This document shows positions 1 to 6,732 of a stretch of DNA of 19,551 nucleotides, in pieces. The notes under the pieces are model-generated. The model did no database searches. It was given only the letters and a program-made list of their open reading frames with translations, and had not been told where the DNA came from. The stretch spans positions 1 through 19,551 of the forward strand of contig JAVBQJ010000120.1 in NCBI GenBank assembly GCA_031549115.1, in the 5' to 3' direction. The translations under genes and the position numbers were made by a program. How positions within the stretch are numbered: position 1 is the stretch's first letter; every line of letters begins with the position of its first letter. The DNA comes from JAVBQJ01 sp031549115. Its GTDB lineage: Bacteria > Verrucomicrobiota > Lentisphaeria > Victivallales > Victivallaceae.

Positions 1-181
1 CACCCATGCCCGCGCCGAATTGCATGCCCCCACCGGGAAAATCGTGTCGGCCTGGAAGCGGTGCGGCAACACGGTCGAATTTCACTTCGAAGTCCCGGTC
101 GGGTCCGTGGCGGAATTGACGCTCCCGAACGGCGCCCGTGAGTTGCCCCCCGGTTGCCATACCTTCTGTGTGGAGCTGTAA
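1..181 (+). CDS. Alpha-L-rhamnosidase, C-terminal fragment (GH78), 5' end outside window
   Basis: The frame is open from base 2 to a TAA at 179-181 and gives about 59 residues. The fragment contains APTGKIVSAWKRCGN and then EFHFEVPVGSVAELTLPNG. In GH78 alpha-L-rhamnosidases the C-terminal beta-sandwich carries the same pattern: a 'sPxGxI.S.W...' stretch followed by 'V.VPvgs.A.v.LP'. These enzymes remove terminal alpha-L-rhamnose from glycans and glycosides. Only the accessory C-terminal domain is visible, so no catalytic residue can be checked. A strong hairpin (195-215) follows the stop. The family call rests on a short segment and is an inference from motif resemblance. Confidence 0.7.
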   Translation, partial: THARAELHAPTGKIVSAWKRCGNTVEFHFEVPVGSVAELTLPNGARELPPGCHTFCVEL

Positions 182-192
182 TAGGGGGGAAG

Positions 193-215
193 ATGTGGGG
201 GCTTCTCGCCCCCAC
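193..215 (+). repeat. Stop-proximal hairpin, motif repeated at 19321
   Basis: GTGGGGGC (195-202) and GCCCCCAC (208-215) form a perfect 8-bp stem around a 5-nt loop, 14 nt after the rhamnosidase stop. There is no T-run after it, so it is not a classical intrinsic terminator. The 19-nt stretch 193-211 recurs with one mismatch at 19321-19339, again just after a stop codon. The rest of 216-277 shows nothing recognisable. Confidence 0.55.
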
Positions 216-277
216 GCCCCCCGGCAGGGTGACCCGCGTTACGCTCGCTAATTTGAAAATTCTTCCGGGAGAGCCTG

Positions 278-1780
278 TTACCGCGTCAAACCGCAACTTT
301 TATTGATCTTATTGATGTCGTCGACGGTGTCGACGTCGAAACCGGCGGCGGCGAGAAACTCCGACAGGAGGTCGGACTTGCCGACGCAATAGTCGTCCAC
401 GCTGTCCGGAAACTCCCGCGCCAGCCGCTTTTTGCACTCTCCGTAACGCCGGAGCGCCTCCGGATTGCCGCGCAAATACCCCCGCAGCTGCAAATGATTC
501 TCCAAATGCGGCGAACCCGCAACACAGACATAAAAGTTATGCCGGAAATCCAAGCGCAAGCTCTCGGTGAACATCTCCCGCCCCGGCAGACCGCCGTCGC
601 CGCGATGATAAAACCCGAGCGTTTCCAGTTCCCGTTTGACCTGCGGCCACAACGCCGCGTCCGCCAGCACATAATCGACGTCGATCACCGGCTTGGCCGC
701 CAGCCCCTCGACCGACGTGCTGCCGATATGCTCCAACGCCCCGCCGAACCGGTGCAACACCGGCGCCAGCAGCCGCGCCAGCGTCTGAAACGCCTCCAAC
801 CACGCCGGATCGTAATCCGTCACCGTTATTTGCGGCGTCCGGATATAATAAAGCCGGTGCGGCATGATTTTGCCGCCGACAACCTTGTCGTATTCGCCCA
901 GCGTCAGCATCCCGAGCGACTCCGCTACCCGGATCGACGCGCCGTTCTGCGGCCGGATATCGGCCACGATCCGCTCTTCGCCGCGCACCCGGAACGCATA
1001 TTCGAGGCACGCTTTCGCCGCCTCGACGGCATACCCCCGGTGCCAATGCTCCCGTGCCAGCATCCAGCCGATGCCGAGATGCCGGCGCCCTTCGATCTCC
1101 TCGGGAATCAGTCCCGCCTGTCCGACCACCCTCCCCGATATCTTGTCCACCGCCAGCCAATAGCCGCAGCCGTATTCGCGGTAACGCGCCCGATTGCGGT
1201 CGATCCAGGCACTCACCTCTTCGTCGCTGAATGCGTGTTCCCACGCGTACATGACCTCGATATCCTGCAGCATGGAGCACAACGCCGGCAAATCCGACGG
1301 CGTCATTTCGCGCAGGTACAATCGCTCCGTCTCCACGATTCTCCGGGTCATATGCAGCAGCGGAAACGGATTCCCCTGTCCGTCCGCCTCCGAACGGCCA
1401 TAAACGGCGAAGCCGCAATGTTCATAAAAGCCCAGCGCCTCCGGATTCTGTTCGTTGACATCGAGATATTTGACGCCATGACGCTCGACCGCGTATTGCA
1501 GCAGCTTTCTTCCGTAGCCGTGTCCGCGGCTGCCGGGGCGCAGGAACAACATTTCCAGTTTCCCATCCTCCACCCCCGCAAATCCGGCGATCCGTTCCCC
1601 ATCCCGGATCACCGCCAGCGTCGCCACACCGCGCAATCCGGCTTCGACCAACGGTTTCAATCCGGCAATGTCGGATTCCGTCAAAAAATGATGCGTCGCC
1701 CGCACCGACGCCTCCCACAACGGCAGGAGTTCGGGTAAACTTGCCTCCCGCGAATCTGAAATATCTTCGATACTGTCCAT
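278..1780 (-). CDS. GNAT-GNAT-GrpB three-domain fusion protein
   Basis: This 500-residue cytoplasmic protein has three domains. Residues 1-146 form a YjaB-like GNAT N-acetyltransferase: an 'ATHHFL' start, the acetyl-CoA loop RGHGYG at 85-90, then VNEQNPEALGFYEHCGF. Residues 148-315 form a RimJ/RimL-type GNAT, opening VETERLYLREMTPSDL, with its CoA loop at REHWHRGYAVEAA (243-255). Residues 317-480 form a GrpB/UPF0157 domain with the signature HIGSTSVEGLAAKPVIDVD (351-369), which has a nucleotidyltransferase-like fold. GNATs move acetyl from acetyl-CoA to amines or protein N-termini; GrpB function is not established. The start ATG is at 1778-1780 with only a weak purine stretch upstream. Repeat element A fills the upstream region. 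Substrates cannot be told from sequence. The three domains read through in one frame with no sign of a frameshift. Confidence 0.9.
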   Translation of the reverse strand: MDSIEDISDSREASLPELLPLWEASVRATHHFLTESDIAGLKPLVEAGLRGVATLAVIRDGERIAGFAGVEDGKLEMLFLRPGSRGHGYGRKLLQYAVERHGVKYLDVNEQNPEALGFYEHCGFAVYGRSEADGQGNPFPLLHMTRRIVETERLYLREMTPSDLPALCSMLQDIEVMYAWEHAFSDEEVSAWIDRNRARYREYGCGYWLAVDKISGRVVGQAGLIPEEIEGRRHLGIGWMLAREHWHRGYAVEAAKACLEYAFRVRGEERIVADIRPQNGASIRVAESLGMLTLGEYDKVVGGKIMPHRLYYIRTPQITVTDYDPAWLEAFQTLARLLAPVLHRFGGALEHIGSTSVEGLAAKPVIDVDYVLADAALWPQVKRELETLGFYHRGDGGLPGREMFTESLRLDFRHNFYVCVAGSPHLENHLQLRGYLRGNPEALRRYGECKKRLAREFPDSVDDYCVGKSDLLSEFLAAAGFDVDTVDDINKINKSCGLTR

Positions 1781-1970
1781 CGCTGTTCTCTGTATTTTGC
1801 GTTAATGCTTCGCCGCCGGTGCGGCGCCTCGTGCGCTCCATGTGTAGATCGGATTGTCGCTCACGCTTCCAATCCGATCTACACCATCGCTACCTCGGGC
1901 GGCTTCCGCTCGCCAGCTGGCTCGCTTACTTTACTTTCGCCCCTTTCGAGGCGCCTGCGGCGCCTGGGGC

Positions 1971-2039
1971 TCGCTACGCTCCCATTCGTGAGCTTGCTCT
2001 TCCCCCTCGGGGACAGGCCCCTCGGTTTCGCTTCGCATC
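1971..2039. repeat. Nested module M1 inside repeat A
   Basis: This 69-nt segment is absent from copy B, where GGGGC is followed directly by GACCAGCAG. It closely resembles module M2 (2104-2169). A 38-nt core (1993-2030) matches 2121-2158 with one mismatch, and both modules start TCGCTACG and end ATC. The core can fold through CCCC/GGGG pairings around CCCTCGGGGACA. Confidence 0.75.
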
Positions 2040-2103
2040 GACCAGCAGGATCCGCCTGCTGGACCGGCGTCTCCGTATGACGGAGGGCAGACCGCCGCTT
2101 CGC

Positions 2104-2169
2104 TCGCTACGTCCTGCGGACTTGCTCTTCCCCCTCGGGGACAAGCCCCTCGGTTTCGGCTTCGCCATC
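2104..2169. repeat. Nested module M2 inside repeat A
   Basis: This 66-nt near-duplicate of module M1 sits at a second site in repeat A. In copy B the flanks are joined directly (CCGCTTCGC then GGCTCTATTTTA). The insertion-like behaviour at two positions suggests a mobile or modular sub-unit. Confidence 0.75.
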
Positions 2170-2197
2170 GGCTCTATTTTATTATTTTATTATTTTT

Positions 2198-2989
2198 TTA
2201 TCGGACCACATTGCGCAGGGTGCCGATGCCTTCGATCTCTACTTCGGCGACGTCGCCGGAGCGCAGGAAGCGCGGCGGCGTCCGCGCCATCCCCACTCCC
2301 GACGGCGTCCCGGTCAAAATCACCGTCCCCGGATGCAATGTCACCCCCTGTGACAAATACGACACGATCCGCGGAATCGAAAAAATCATATCCGACACCG
2401 GCTGATCCTGCATGATCTCGCCATTCAAGCGCATCCTGACCCGCAATTTTTCCGGCTCGGTTATCCCCGTCACCAGAAACGGCCCCACCGGCGCGAAGGT
2501 GTCGAAGGATTTGCCGCGCGCCCACTGACTGTCGATTTTCAATTGCACATCGCGCGCCGAAACATCGTTGGCGCAGGTGAAGCCGAGCACATAATCCATC
2601 GCCTCCTCTTCCCTGACGTAACTCGCCGTCCGCCCGATGACCACCGCCAGCTCCGCTTCGTAATCGACCTCGCCGGGATTCCGGGCCGGCAGCACGATTT
2701 CATCCTGATGCGCAATCAACGCGCTGGTGGCCTTGAGAAAAAACAACGGCGACGCCGGCGGCGCGGAACCGAATTCTTTGCAGTGATCGGTATAATTCTT
2801 CCCGACCGCGAAAACATTGGGAATTTCCACCGGCGTCAGGAACTTCCGGATGTTCGCCAGCCGGACACTTTCCCCGGTGGGCCGCAGGGTGCCGGCATAA
2901 ACACACCCGGAAAGCAGCTCCACGTTTTCACCCCTGACCTCGCCGAATTTGACGATGCCGCCGTCTTCGAAACGTACATATCGCGCCAT
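2198..2989 (-). CDS. Fumarylacetoacetate hydrolase family protein
   Basis: The protein has 263 residues, the usual length for the FAH/HpaG/YcgM group. These cytoplasmic Mg/Mn enzymes act on beta-diketo or acylpyruvate substrates by C-C hydrolysis, decarboxylation or isomerisation. Visible family motifs are GKNYTDH (63-69), the metal ligands E111-x-E113 in VDYEAEL and D142 in CANDVSARD, then the conserved ARGKSFDTFAPVGP stretch (158-171) and TGTPSGVGMA (226-235). The N-terminal 55 residues form the usual small cap domain. The start ATG at 2987-2989 has AAGGAAAAG just upstream on the minus strand and a good promoter at 3009-3037. Repeat A begins at its stop. In a glycan-degrading context a 2,4-diketo-3-deoxy-sugar-acid hydrolase is possible, but the sequence does not decide the substrate. 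Confidence 0.88.
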   Translation of the reverse strand: MARYVRFEDGGIVKFGEVRGENVELLSGCVYAGTLRPTGESVRLANIRKFLTPVEIPNVFAVGKNYTDHCKEFGSAPPASPLFFLKATSALIAHQDEIVLPARNPGEVDYEAELAVVIGRTASYVREEEAMDYVLGFTCANDVSARDVQLKIDSQWARGKSFDTFAPVGPFLVTGITEPEKLRVRMRLNGEIMQDQPVSDMIFSIPRIVSYLSQGVTLHPGTVILTGTPSGVGMARTPPRFLRSGDVAEVEIEGIGTLRNVVR

Positions 2990-3008
2990 GATCTTTTCCT
3001 TTTTTCAT

Positions 3009-3037
3009 ACTATACCGGAAGTACGGAATTTATGCAA
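3009..3037 (-). promoter_or_regulatory. Sigma70-type promoter of the FAH-family gene
   Basis: On the minus strand, TTGCAT (3037-3032), a 17-nt spacer and TATAGT (3014-3009) lie about 20 nt before the start codon. The spacing is ideal and the hexamers score 4/6 and 5/6. Confidence 0.55.
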
Positions 3038-3061
3038 CCGGAATCATTGCACTTTTCCGGT
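3037..3061. promoter_or_regulatory. Possible operator, ACCGGAA inverted repeat
   Basis: ACCGGAA (3037-3043) and TTCCGGT (3055-3061) form a 7-bp inverted repeat 11 nt apart. It overlaps the -35 of the plus promoter and abuts the -35 of the minus promoter. A further CCGGAA lies at 3015-3020. No regulator is encoded next to it. Confidence 0.3.
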
Positions 3062-3075
3062 CGGCACGGTATATT
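3047..3075 (+). promoter_or_regulatory. Promoter of the PNPOx-alkD pair
   Basis: TTGCAC (3047-3052), a 17-nt spacer and TATATT (3070-3075) lie upstream of a GGAGG at 3100-3104. The -10 is 5/6 and the -35 only 3/6, so the call depends mainly on spacing and position. Confidence 0.45.
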
Positions 3076-3113
3076 AGCGGCAAAACCTTGAATCAGTATG
3101 GAGGACCCGGACC

Positions 3114-3533
3114 ATGATGCGCGACCCCGAAAGCACCATCGGCAATCTGATCGACAAACAGAAAACCGCCTACCTGTCGTCGGTCGATCCCGACGGCTTC
3201 CCGAACACCAAGGCGATGCTGGCGCCGCGCGAACGCGAGGGCATCAGGGTGCTGTATTTCACCACCAACACCTCATCGCGCCGGGTGACGCAATTCCAGG
3301 CCGACCCGAAAGCCTGCGTCTACTTCGCCGACACCCGTTTCTTTCGCGGCGTCATGCTGCTGGGAACCGTGGAAGTTCTGACCGATGCCGCCGGCAAAGA
3401 ACGGATCTGGCGCGACGGCGACACGATGTATTACCCCGGCGGCGTAACCGACCCGGATTACTGCGTCCTGAAGTTCACCGCCCGCTCCGGCCGCTATTAC
3501 AGCAACTTTCACTCGGAAGATTTTTCGATATGA
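3114..3533 (+). CDS. Pyridoxamine 5'-phosphate oxidase-like flavin-binding protein
   Basis: This 139-residue protein has the split-barrel pattern of small PNPOx-like / general-stress-protein-26 proteins: AYLSSVDPDGFPNTKAML near the N-terminus, then VLYFTTNTSSRRVTQFQADPKACVYF and RGVMLLGTVEVLTD. Such proteins bind FMN or F420/heme and carry out small redox reactions, and many are uncharacterised. The start ATG at 3114 has a GGAGG (3100-3104) with 9-nt spacing. A second ATG follows directly and could serve instead. The stop TGA overlaps the ATG of the alkD-like gene (ATGA at 3530-3533), indicating translational coupling. The true pyridoxine-biosynthesis PdxH is longer, so that role is unlikely. 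Confidence 0.85.
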   Translation: MMRDPESTIGNLIDKQKTAYLSSVDPDGFPNTKAMLAPREREGIRVLYFTTNTSSRRVTQFQADPKACVYFADTRFFRGVMLLGTVEVLTDAAGKERIWRDGDTMYYPGGVTDPDYCVLKFTARSGRYYSNFHSEDFSI

Positions 3534-4255
3534 AACCATTGGACCCCAGCATCACCGCAGAACAGATCCGGGAGGCGCTGCACGCCGCCGCCGATCCGGT
3601 CAAAGCCCAGGGCATGCAGCGTTTCTTCAAAACCGGCGCGGGCCAATACGGCGAAGGCGACCGCTTCCTCGGGTTGCCGAATCCGGTGACGCGCAGCTTC
3701 GTCCGCCTTTACCGCCAGGCGCCCACGGCGGAAGCCGTGGCGCTGCTGGCCAGCCCCTGGCATGAAATCCGCGCCTGCGGCCTATTGATCCTGGTCGAAC
3801 AATACAGCCGTGGCGGCGAAGAGCTCCGCGAAAATATCTATCAGGCTTATCTCGCGCACACCGGCCGGATCAACAACTGGGACCTGGTCGACCTGAGCGC
3901 CCCCGACATCGTCGGCGAACACCTGCTGCGGCGGGAACGCGACACGCTGTACCGGCTGGCCGCCGGCACGCAGTTGTGGGAACAGCGCATCGCCATGATC
4001 GCCACACTGACCTTCATCCGTCACGGCGACTTCGCCGATACGCTGCGGCTGGCCGAATATTTCCTGCCGCACCGGCACGACCTGATGCACAAGGCCGTCG
4101 GCTGGATGCTGCGCGAAACCGGCAAACGCGACCGCGCCGTATTGACCGCATTCCTGCAACGCCACAAAACAGCCATGCCGCGCACCGCCCTGCGTTACGC
4201 CATCGAACACTACCCCGAAGCGGAGCGCCGGGAATTCATGCGGAAAGACGCCTGA
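3530..4255 (+). CDS. AlkD-type DNA alkylation repair glycosylase
   Basis: The protein has 241 residues and the HEAT-repeat-like all-helical pattern of AlkD, a DNA glycosylase that removes N3- and N7-alkylated purines without base flipping. Residues matching the Bacillus cereus AlkD active site can be picked out: W117 and D121 in NNWDLVD (AlkD W109 and D113), R153 in WEQRIAM (R148), and W192 in GWMLRETGKR (W187). All are present, so the protein is probably active. The chosen ATG overlaps the upstream stop and has GGAAGA about 9 nt before it. A longer in-frame reading back to 3098 would run out of frame over the PNPOx gene and is rejected. Coupling with a flavin protein suggests a small stress or damage-response unit. 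Confidence 0.9.
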   Translation: MKPLDPSITAEQIREALHAAADPVKAQGMQRFFKTGAGQYGEGDRFLGLPNPVTRSFVRLYRQAPTAEAVALLASPWHEIRACGLLILVEQYSRGGEELRENIYQAYLAHTGRINNWDLVDLSAPDIVGEHLLRRERDTLYRLAAGTQLWEQRIAMIATLTFIRHGDFADTLRLAEYFLPHRHDLMHKAVGWMLRETGKRDRAVLTAFLQRHKTAMPRTALRYAIEHYPEAERREFMRKDA

Positions 4256-4264
4256 ATTTGTAAT

Positions 4265-4323
4265 ATTAAACCATCATGATATATTGATATAATAGCAATT
4301 TCACCGTTATTTCAGAGGGGAGG
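4265..4323 (+). promoter_or_regulatory. Promoter, candidate operator and Shine-Dalgarno of the sulfur operon
   Basis: A perfect TATAAT lies at 4288-4293. The -35 is poor (best candidate TTAAAC at 4266-4271, 16-nt spacer), as expected of a regulated promoter. Over it lie the palindrome ATCATGAT (4273-4280) and ATATTGATAT (4281-4290), plausible sites for the ArsR-family protein encoded by the second gene. GGAGG at 4319-4323 sits 9 nt before the start ATG. Confidence 0.45.
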
Positions 4324-4332
4324 ACGGTCATC

Positions 4333-6720
4333 ATGAAAGTTGTCATCGTGGGAGGAGTGGCGGCCGGAGCCGGCGCCGCGGCGCGGCTGCGGCGTCTGGA
4401 CGAAACGGCGGAAATCATTCTTTTGGAAAAGGGGCCGTATATTTCGTATGCCAACTGCGGCTTGCCGTACCATCTGGGGCGGGTGATTCCCGAACGCGGC
4501 AGTCTGCTGGTGATGGCGGCGGAGGCCTTTGCCAAACGTTTCCGCGCCGATGTCCGCACCGGCAGCGAAGTGGTCGCCGTCGATCCGGCGGCGAAAACCG
4601 TCACCGTCCGGCATGACGGCGACACGTATGTGGAGAGCTACGACAAGCTGTTGCTGGCGACCGGTTCGACTCCGGTGGCAATGGAGCTGCCGGGGCTGGA
4701 CCCGGAAAAGGTGTATCCATTCTGGACCATCCCGGATATGGACCGGGTGATCGCCCGGCTCGATGCCGGAGCGAAGCAGGTCATCGTGGTCGGCGCCGGC
4801 TTCATCGGCTTGGAGGTCGCCGAAAATCTGCGCGCCCGCGGCTTGGAGGTCACGTTGGTCGAGTTGGCGCCGCAGGTGTTGCCGACCGTCGACGCCGAAA
4901 TGAGTTCGTATCTGGAGCAGGAGCTGCTCGACGCCGGAATTCAACTGCGGCTCGGCCGCAAGGTGTCCGGTTTTGAAGATAACGGCGGCTATTGCGCCAT
5001 CCTGGACGACGGCGAAAAGCTCCCCGCCGATCTGGTGATGCTGTGTGTCGGCGTCAAACCCGGCAGCGAACTCGCAAAAAACGCCGGTCTCAAACTGGGT
5101 GTGCGCGGGCACATCGTGGTGAATGAATACTTACAGAGCTCGAATCCGGATATCTACGCCGCCGGCGACGTCATCGAAGTCCTCGATCCGGTCACCGGAC
5201 AACCGACCGCAATTCCGCTGGCGGGCCCCGCCAACAAACAGGGCCGGATCGCCGCCGACAATCTCGCCGGAGGAAAATCCGTTTACTCCGGCAGCCTCGG
5301 CGCCGCGGTCATCAAAGTCGGCAAGCTCACCGCCGCCGGCGTCGGCCTGACCGAACGGCGTATCCGGCAGCTGCAATTGCCGTACCGGAAAATCTACACC
5401 CACGCGGGCAGCAACGCCTCGTATTACCCCGGCGGCGCAATGCTGCACTTGAAGCTATTGTTCGCGCCGGACGGCAAAATCCTCGGAGCCCAGGCCGTCG
5501 GCGCCAAAGGCGCCGACAAGCGCATCGACGTGATCGCCGCCGCGATGAAGCACGGCGCCACCGCTCCGGATCTGGCGGCGCTTGAGCTCGCGTATGCGCC
5601 GCCGTATAATTCCGCCAAAGATCCGGTCAACTTCCTCGGCATGATCGCGCAGAATATGCTGCAAAAGCTGACCGATCCGGTTTATGCCGATGCCTGGCCG
5701 GAAGCCGCGCTCCCGCTCGATGTCCGCGAACCCGAGGAGTTCGCCGCCGGGTCGATTCCGGGCGCGGTCAACATCCCGTTGGGGCAATTGCGTTCACGGC
5801 TCGGGGAGCTGGACAAAAGCCAAAGCTACGTCGCTTTCTGCCGGGTGGGGCTGCGCGGTTACGTCGCCGAACGGATTCTCAAGCAGCACGGTTTCACCTG
5901 CTGCAACTTGTCCGGCGGTTTTTCGACCTATCAGGCATTTCACCAGCCTCCGGCGACGGCGCCGGTAATCGCGCCGGTGGTCGCCGCTCCGGCCCCGGCC
6001 GGTTGCCGGACGCTGGATGTGCGCGCGATGGCGTGTCCGGGGCCGGTGGTCCGGCTCAAAAAGGAGATCGACGCAATGACCGAAGGCGAAACGTTGAAGC
6101 TCTCGGCGCAGGCGGGGTTCGCGCCGGACCTGGCCAACTGGCTGCGCTCCAGCGGCCACGAATTGGCGGCAATGGAAATGAAAGGGGAGGATATGGAAGC
6201 TGTGATCCGCAAGTCCGGTGCGCCGGAAAGCGCGGCGGCGCCGAAGAGCAACAACGACGCGGCGATTATTCTGTTCAGCAACGATCTGGACAAGGCGCTG
6301 GCGGCGTTCATCGTCGCCAGCGGCATGGCGGCGGCGGGCAGCCGGGTGACGATCTTTTTCACCTTCTGGGGCTTGAGCGTGCTGCGCCGGAACCCGGCGC
6401 CGGCGGTGAAAAAGCCGTTGATTTCCCGGATGTTCGGGATGATGCTGCCCAAAGGCGCGAAAAAGCTGGCGCTCTCCAAGATGAATATGGCGGGCATGGG
6501 CACGGCAATGATGAAGCAGGTGATGGCGCGGGAAAACGTGCCGACGCTGGACGAACTCATCCGGCAGGCGCGCGAGCTCGACATCCACTTCATCGCCTGC
6601 GAAATGGCGATGGACGTGATGGGCCTCACCCGCGAAGAGTTGATCGAGGTCGACGAAGTCGCCGGCGTCGCCAGCTTCGCCGCCATCGCCCGCGAAGCCG
6701 GTACCACCCTGTTTATCTGA
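4333..6720 (+). CDS. CoA-disulfide reductase fused to rhodanese, TusA and DsrE2 domains
   Basis: This 795-residue multidomain sulfur-transfer flavoprotein has five parts. Residues 1-320 are an FAD/NAD(P)H disulfide oxidoreductase with the nucleotide motif GGVAAGAGAA (7-16), active-site C42 in YANCGLPY, a second dinucleotide fold at VVGAGFIGLEVAE and the FAD motif IYAAGDV. Residues about 325-450 are the dimerisation domain. Residues about 455-535 are a rhodanese with catalytic C503 (AFCRVGLRG). Residues about 555-630 are TusA-like with C568 in ACPGPV. Residues about 640-795 are DsrE2-like with C756 (IACEMAMDVMG). Each module keeps its reactive cysteine, so persulfide sulfur could be relayed within one chain while CoA or low-molecular-weight disulfides are reduced. 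Such fusions are known in anaerobes. It is co-transcribed with the ArsR gene 12 nt downstream. The exact electron acceptor or sulfur donor cannot be read from sequence. Confidence 0.92.
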   Translation: MKVVIVGGVAAGAGAAARLRRLDETAEIILLEKGPYISYANCGLPYHLGRVIPERGSLLVMAAEAFAKRFRADVRTGSEVVAVDPAAKTVTVRHDGDTYVESYDKLLLATGSTPVAMELPGLDPEKVYPFWTIPDMDRVIARLDAGAKQVIVVGAGFIGLEVAENLRARGLEVTLVELAPQVLPTVDAEMSSYLEQELLDAGIQLRLGRKVSGFEDNGGYCAILDDGEKLPADLVMLCVGVKPGSELAKNAGLKLGVRGHIVVNEYLQSSNPDIYAAGDVIEVLDPVTGQPTAIPLAGPANKQGRIAADNLAGGKSVYSGSLGAAVIKVGKLTAAGVGLTERRIRQLQLPYRKIYTHAGSNASYYPGGAMLHLKLLFAPDGKILGAQAVGAKGADKRIDVIAAAMKHGATAPDLAALELAYAPPYNSAKDPVNFLGMIAQNMLQKLTDPVYADAWPEAALPLDVREPEEFAAGSIPGAVNIPLGQLRSRLGELDKSQSYVAFCRVGLRGYVAERILKQHGFTCCNLSGGFSTYQAFHQPPATAPVIAPVVAAPAPAGCRTLDVRAMACPGPVVRLKKEIDAMTEGETLKLSAQAGFAPDLANWLRSSGHELAAMEMKGEDMEAVIRKSGAPESAAAPKSNNDAAIILFSNDLDKALAAFIVASGMAAAGSRVTIFFTFWGLSVLRRNPAPAVKKPLISRMFGMMLPKGAKKLALSKMNMAGMGTAMMKQVMARENVPTLDELIRQARELDIHFIACEMAMDVMGLTREELIEVDEVAGVASFAAIAREAGTTLFI

Positions 6721-6732
6721 CGAAAGGCATCT

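Larger units (their letters stand above)
1809..2197 (-). repeat. Multi-hairpin intergenic repeat, copy A
   Basis: This non-coding stretch lies between the stop of the minus-strand FAA-hydrolase gene and the start of the minus-strand GNAT fusion. It is homologous to 11610-11850. In plus coordinates it has: a terminal module (1809-1828) ending in a GCGGCG-type hairpin; a 14-bp stem (1842-1855 with 1871-1884); a 12-bp stem with a 5-nt bulge (1939-1970); an 8-bp stem CCAGCAGG/CCTGCTGG (2042-2062); a 6-bp stem CTCCGT/ACGGAG with an ATG triloop (2071-2085); and an AT-rich tail (2173-2200). Two related 66-69 nt modules (1971-2039, 2104-2169) are extra relative to copy B. Short ORFs across it are arginine-rich noise. 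It could be a structured RNA, a processed 3'/5' UTR or a non-autonomous mobile element. Orientation is assigned from the flanking genes. Confidence 0.8.

Noticed and set aside
494..1738. 414-codon plus-strand frame opposite the GNAT-GrpB gene
   Set aside because: Its product is Arg/Pro/Gln-rich without any domain, while the minus strand encodes three complete families. It is an antisense shadow of GC-rich coding DNA.
1842..2085. CRISPR array
   Set aside because: The hairpins are not identical or evenly spaced, and no cas gene is present anywhere in the window.
2173..2200. Intrinsic terminator for plus-strand transcription (hairpins then T-rich run) at the end of repeat A
   Set aside because: No plus-strand gene lies upstream. 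The T-rich run is interrupted by A residues and is not directly attached to a stem.
1741..2415. Plus-strand frame of 224 codons across repeat A, and a 64-codon minus-strand frame at 1974-2168
   Set aside because: They run through hairpin-rich non-coding repeat and end in a neighbouring gene; the product is Ser/Arg/Pro noise.
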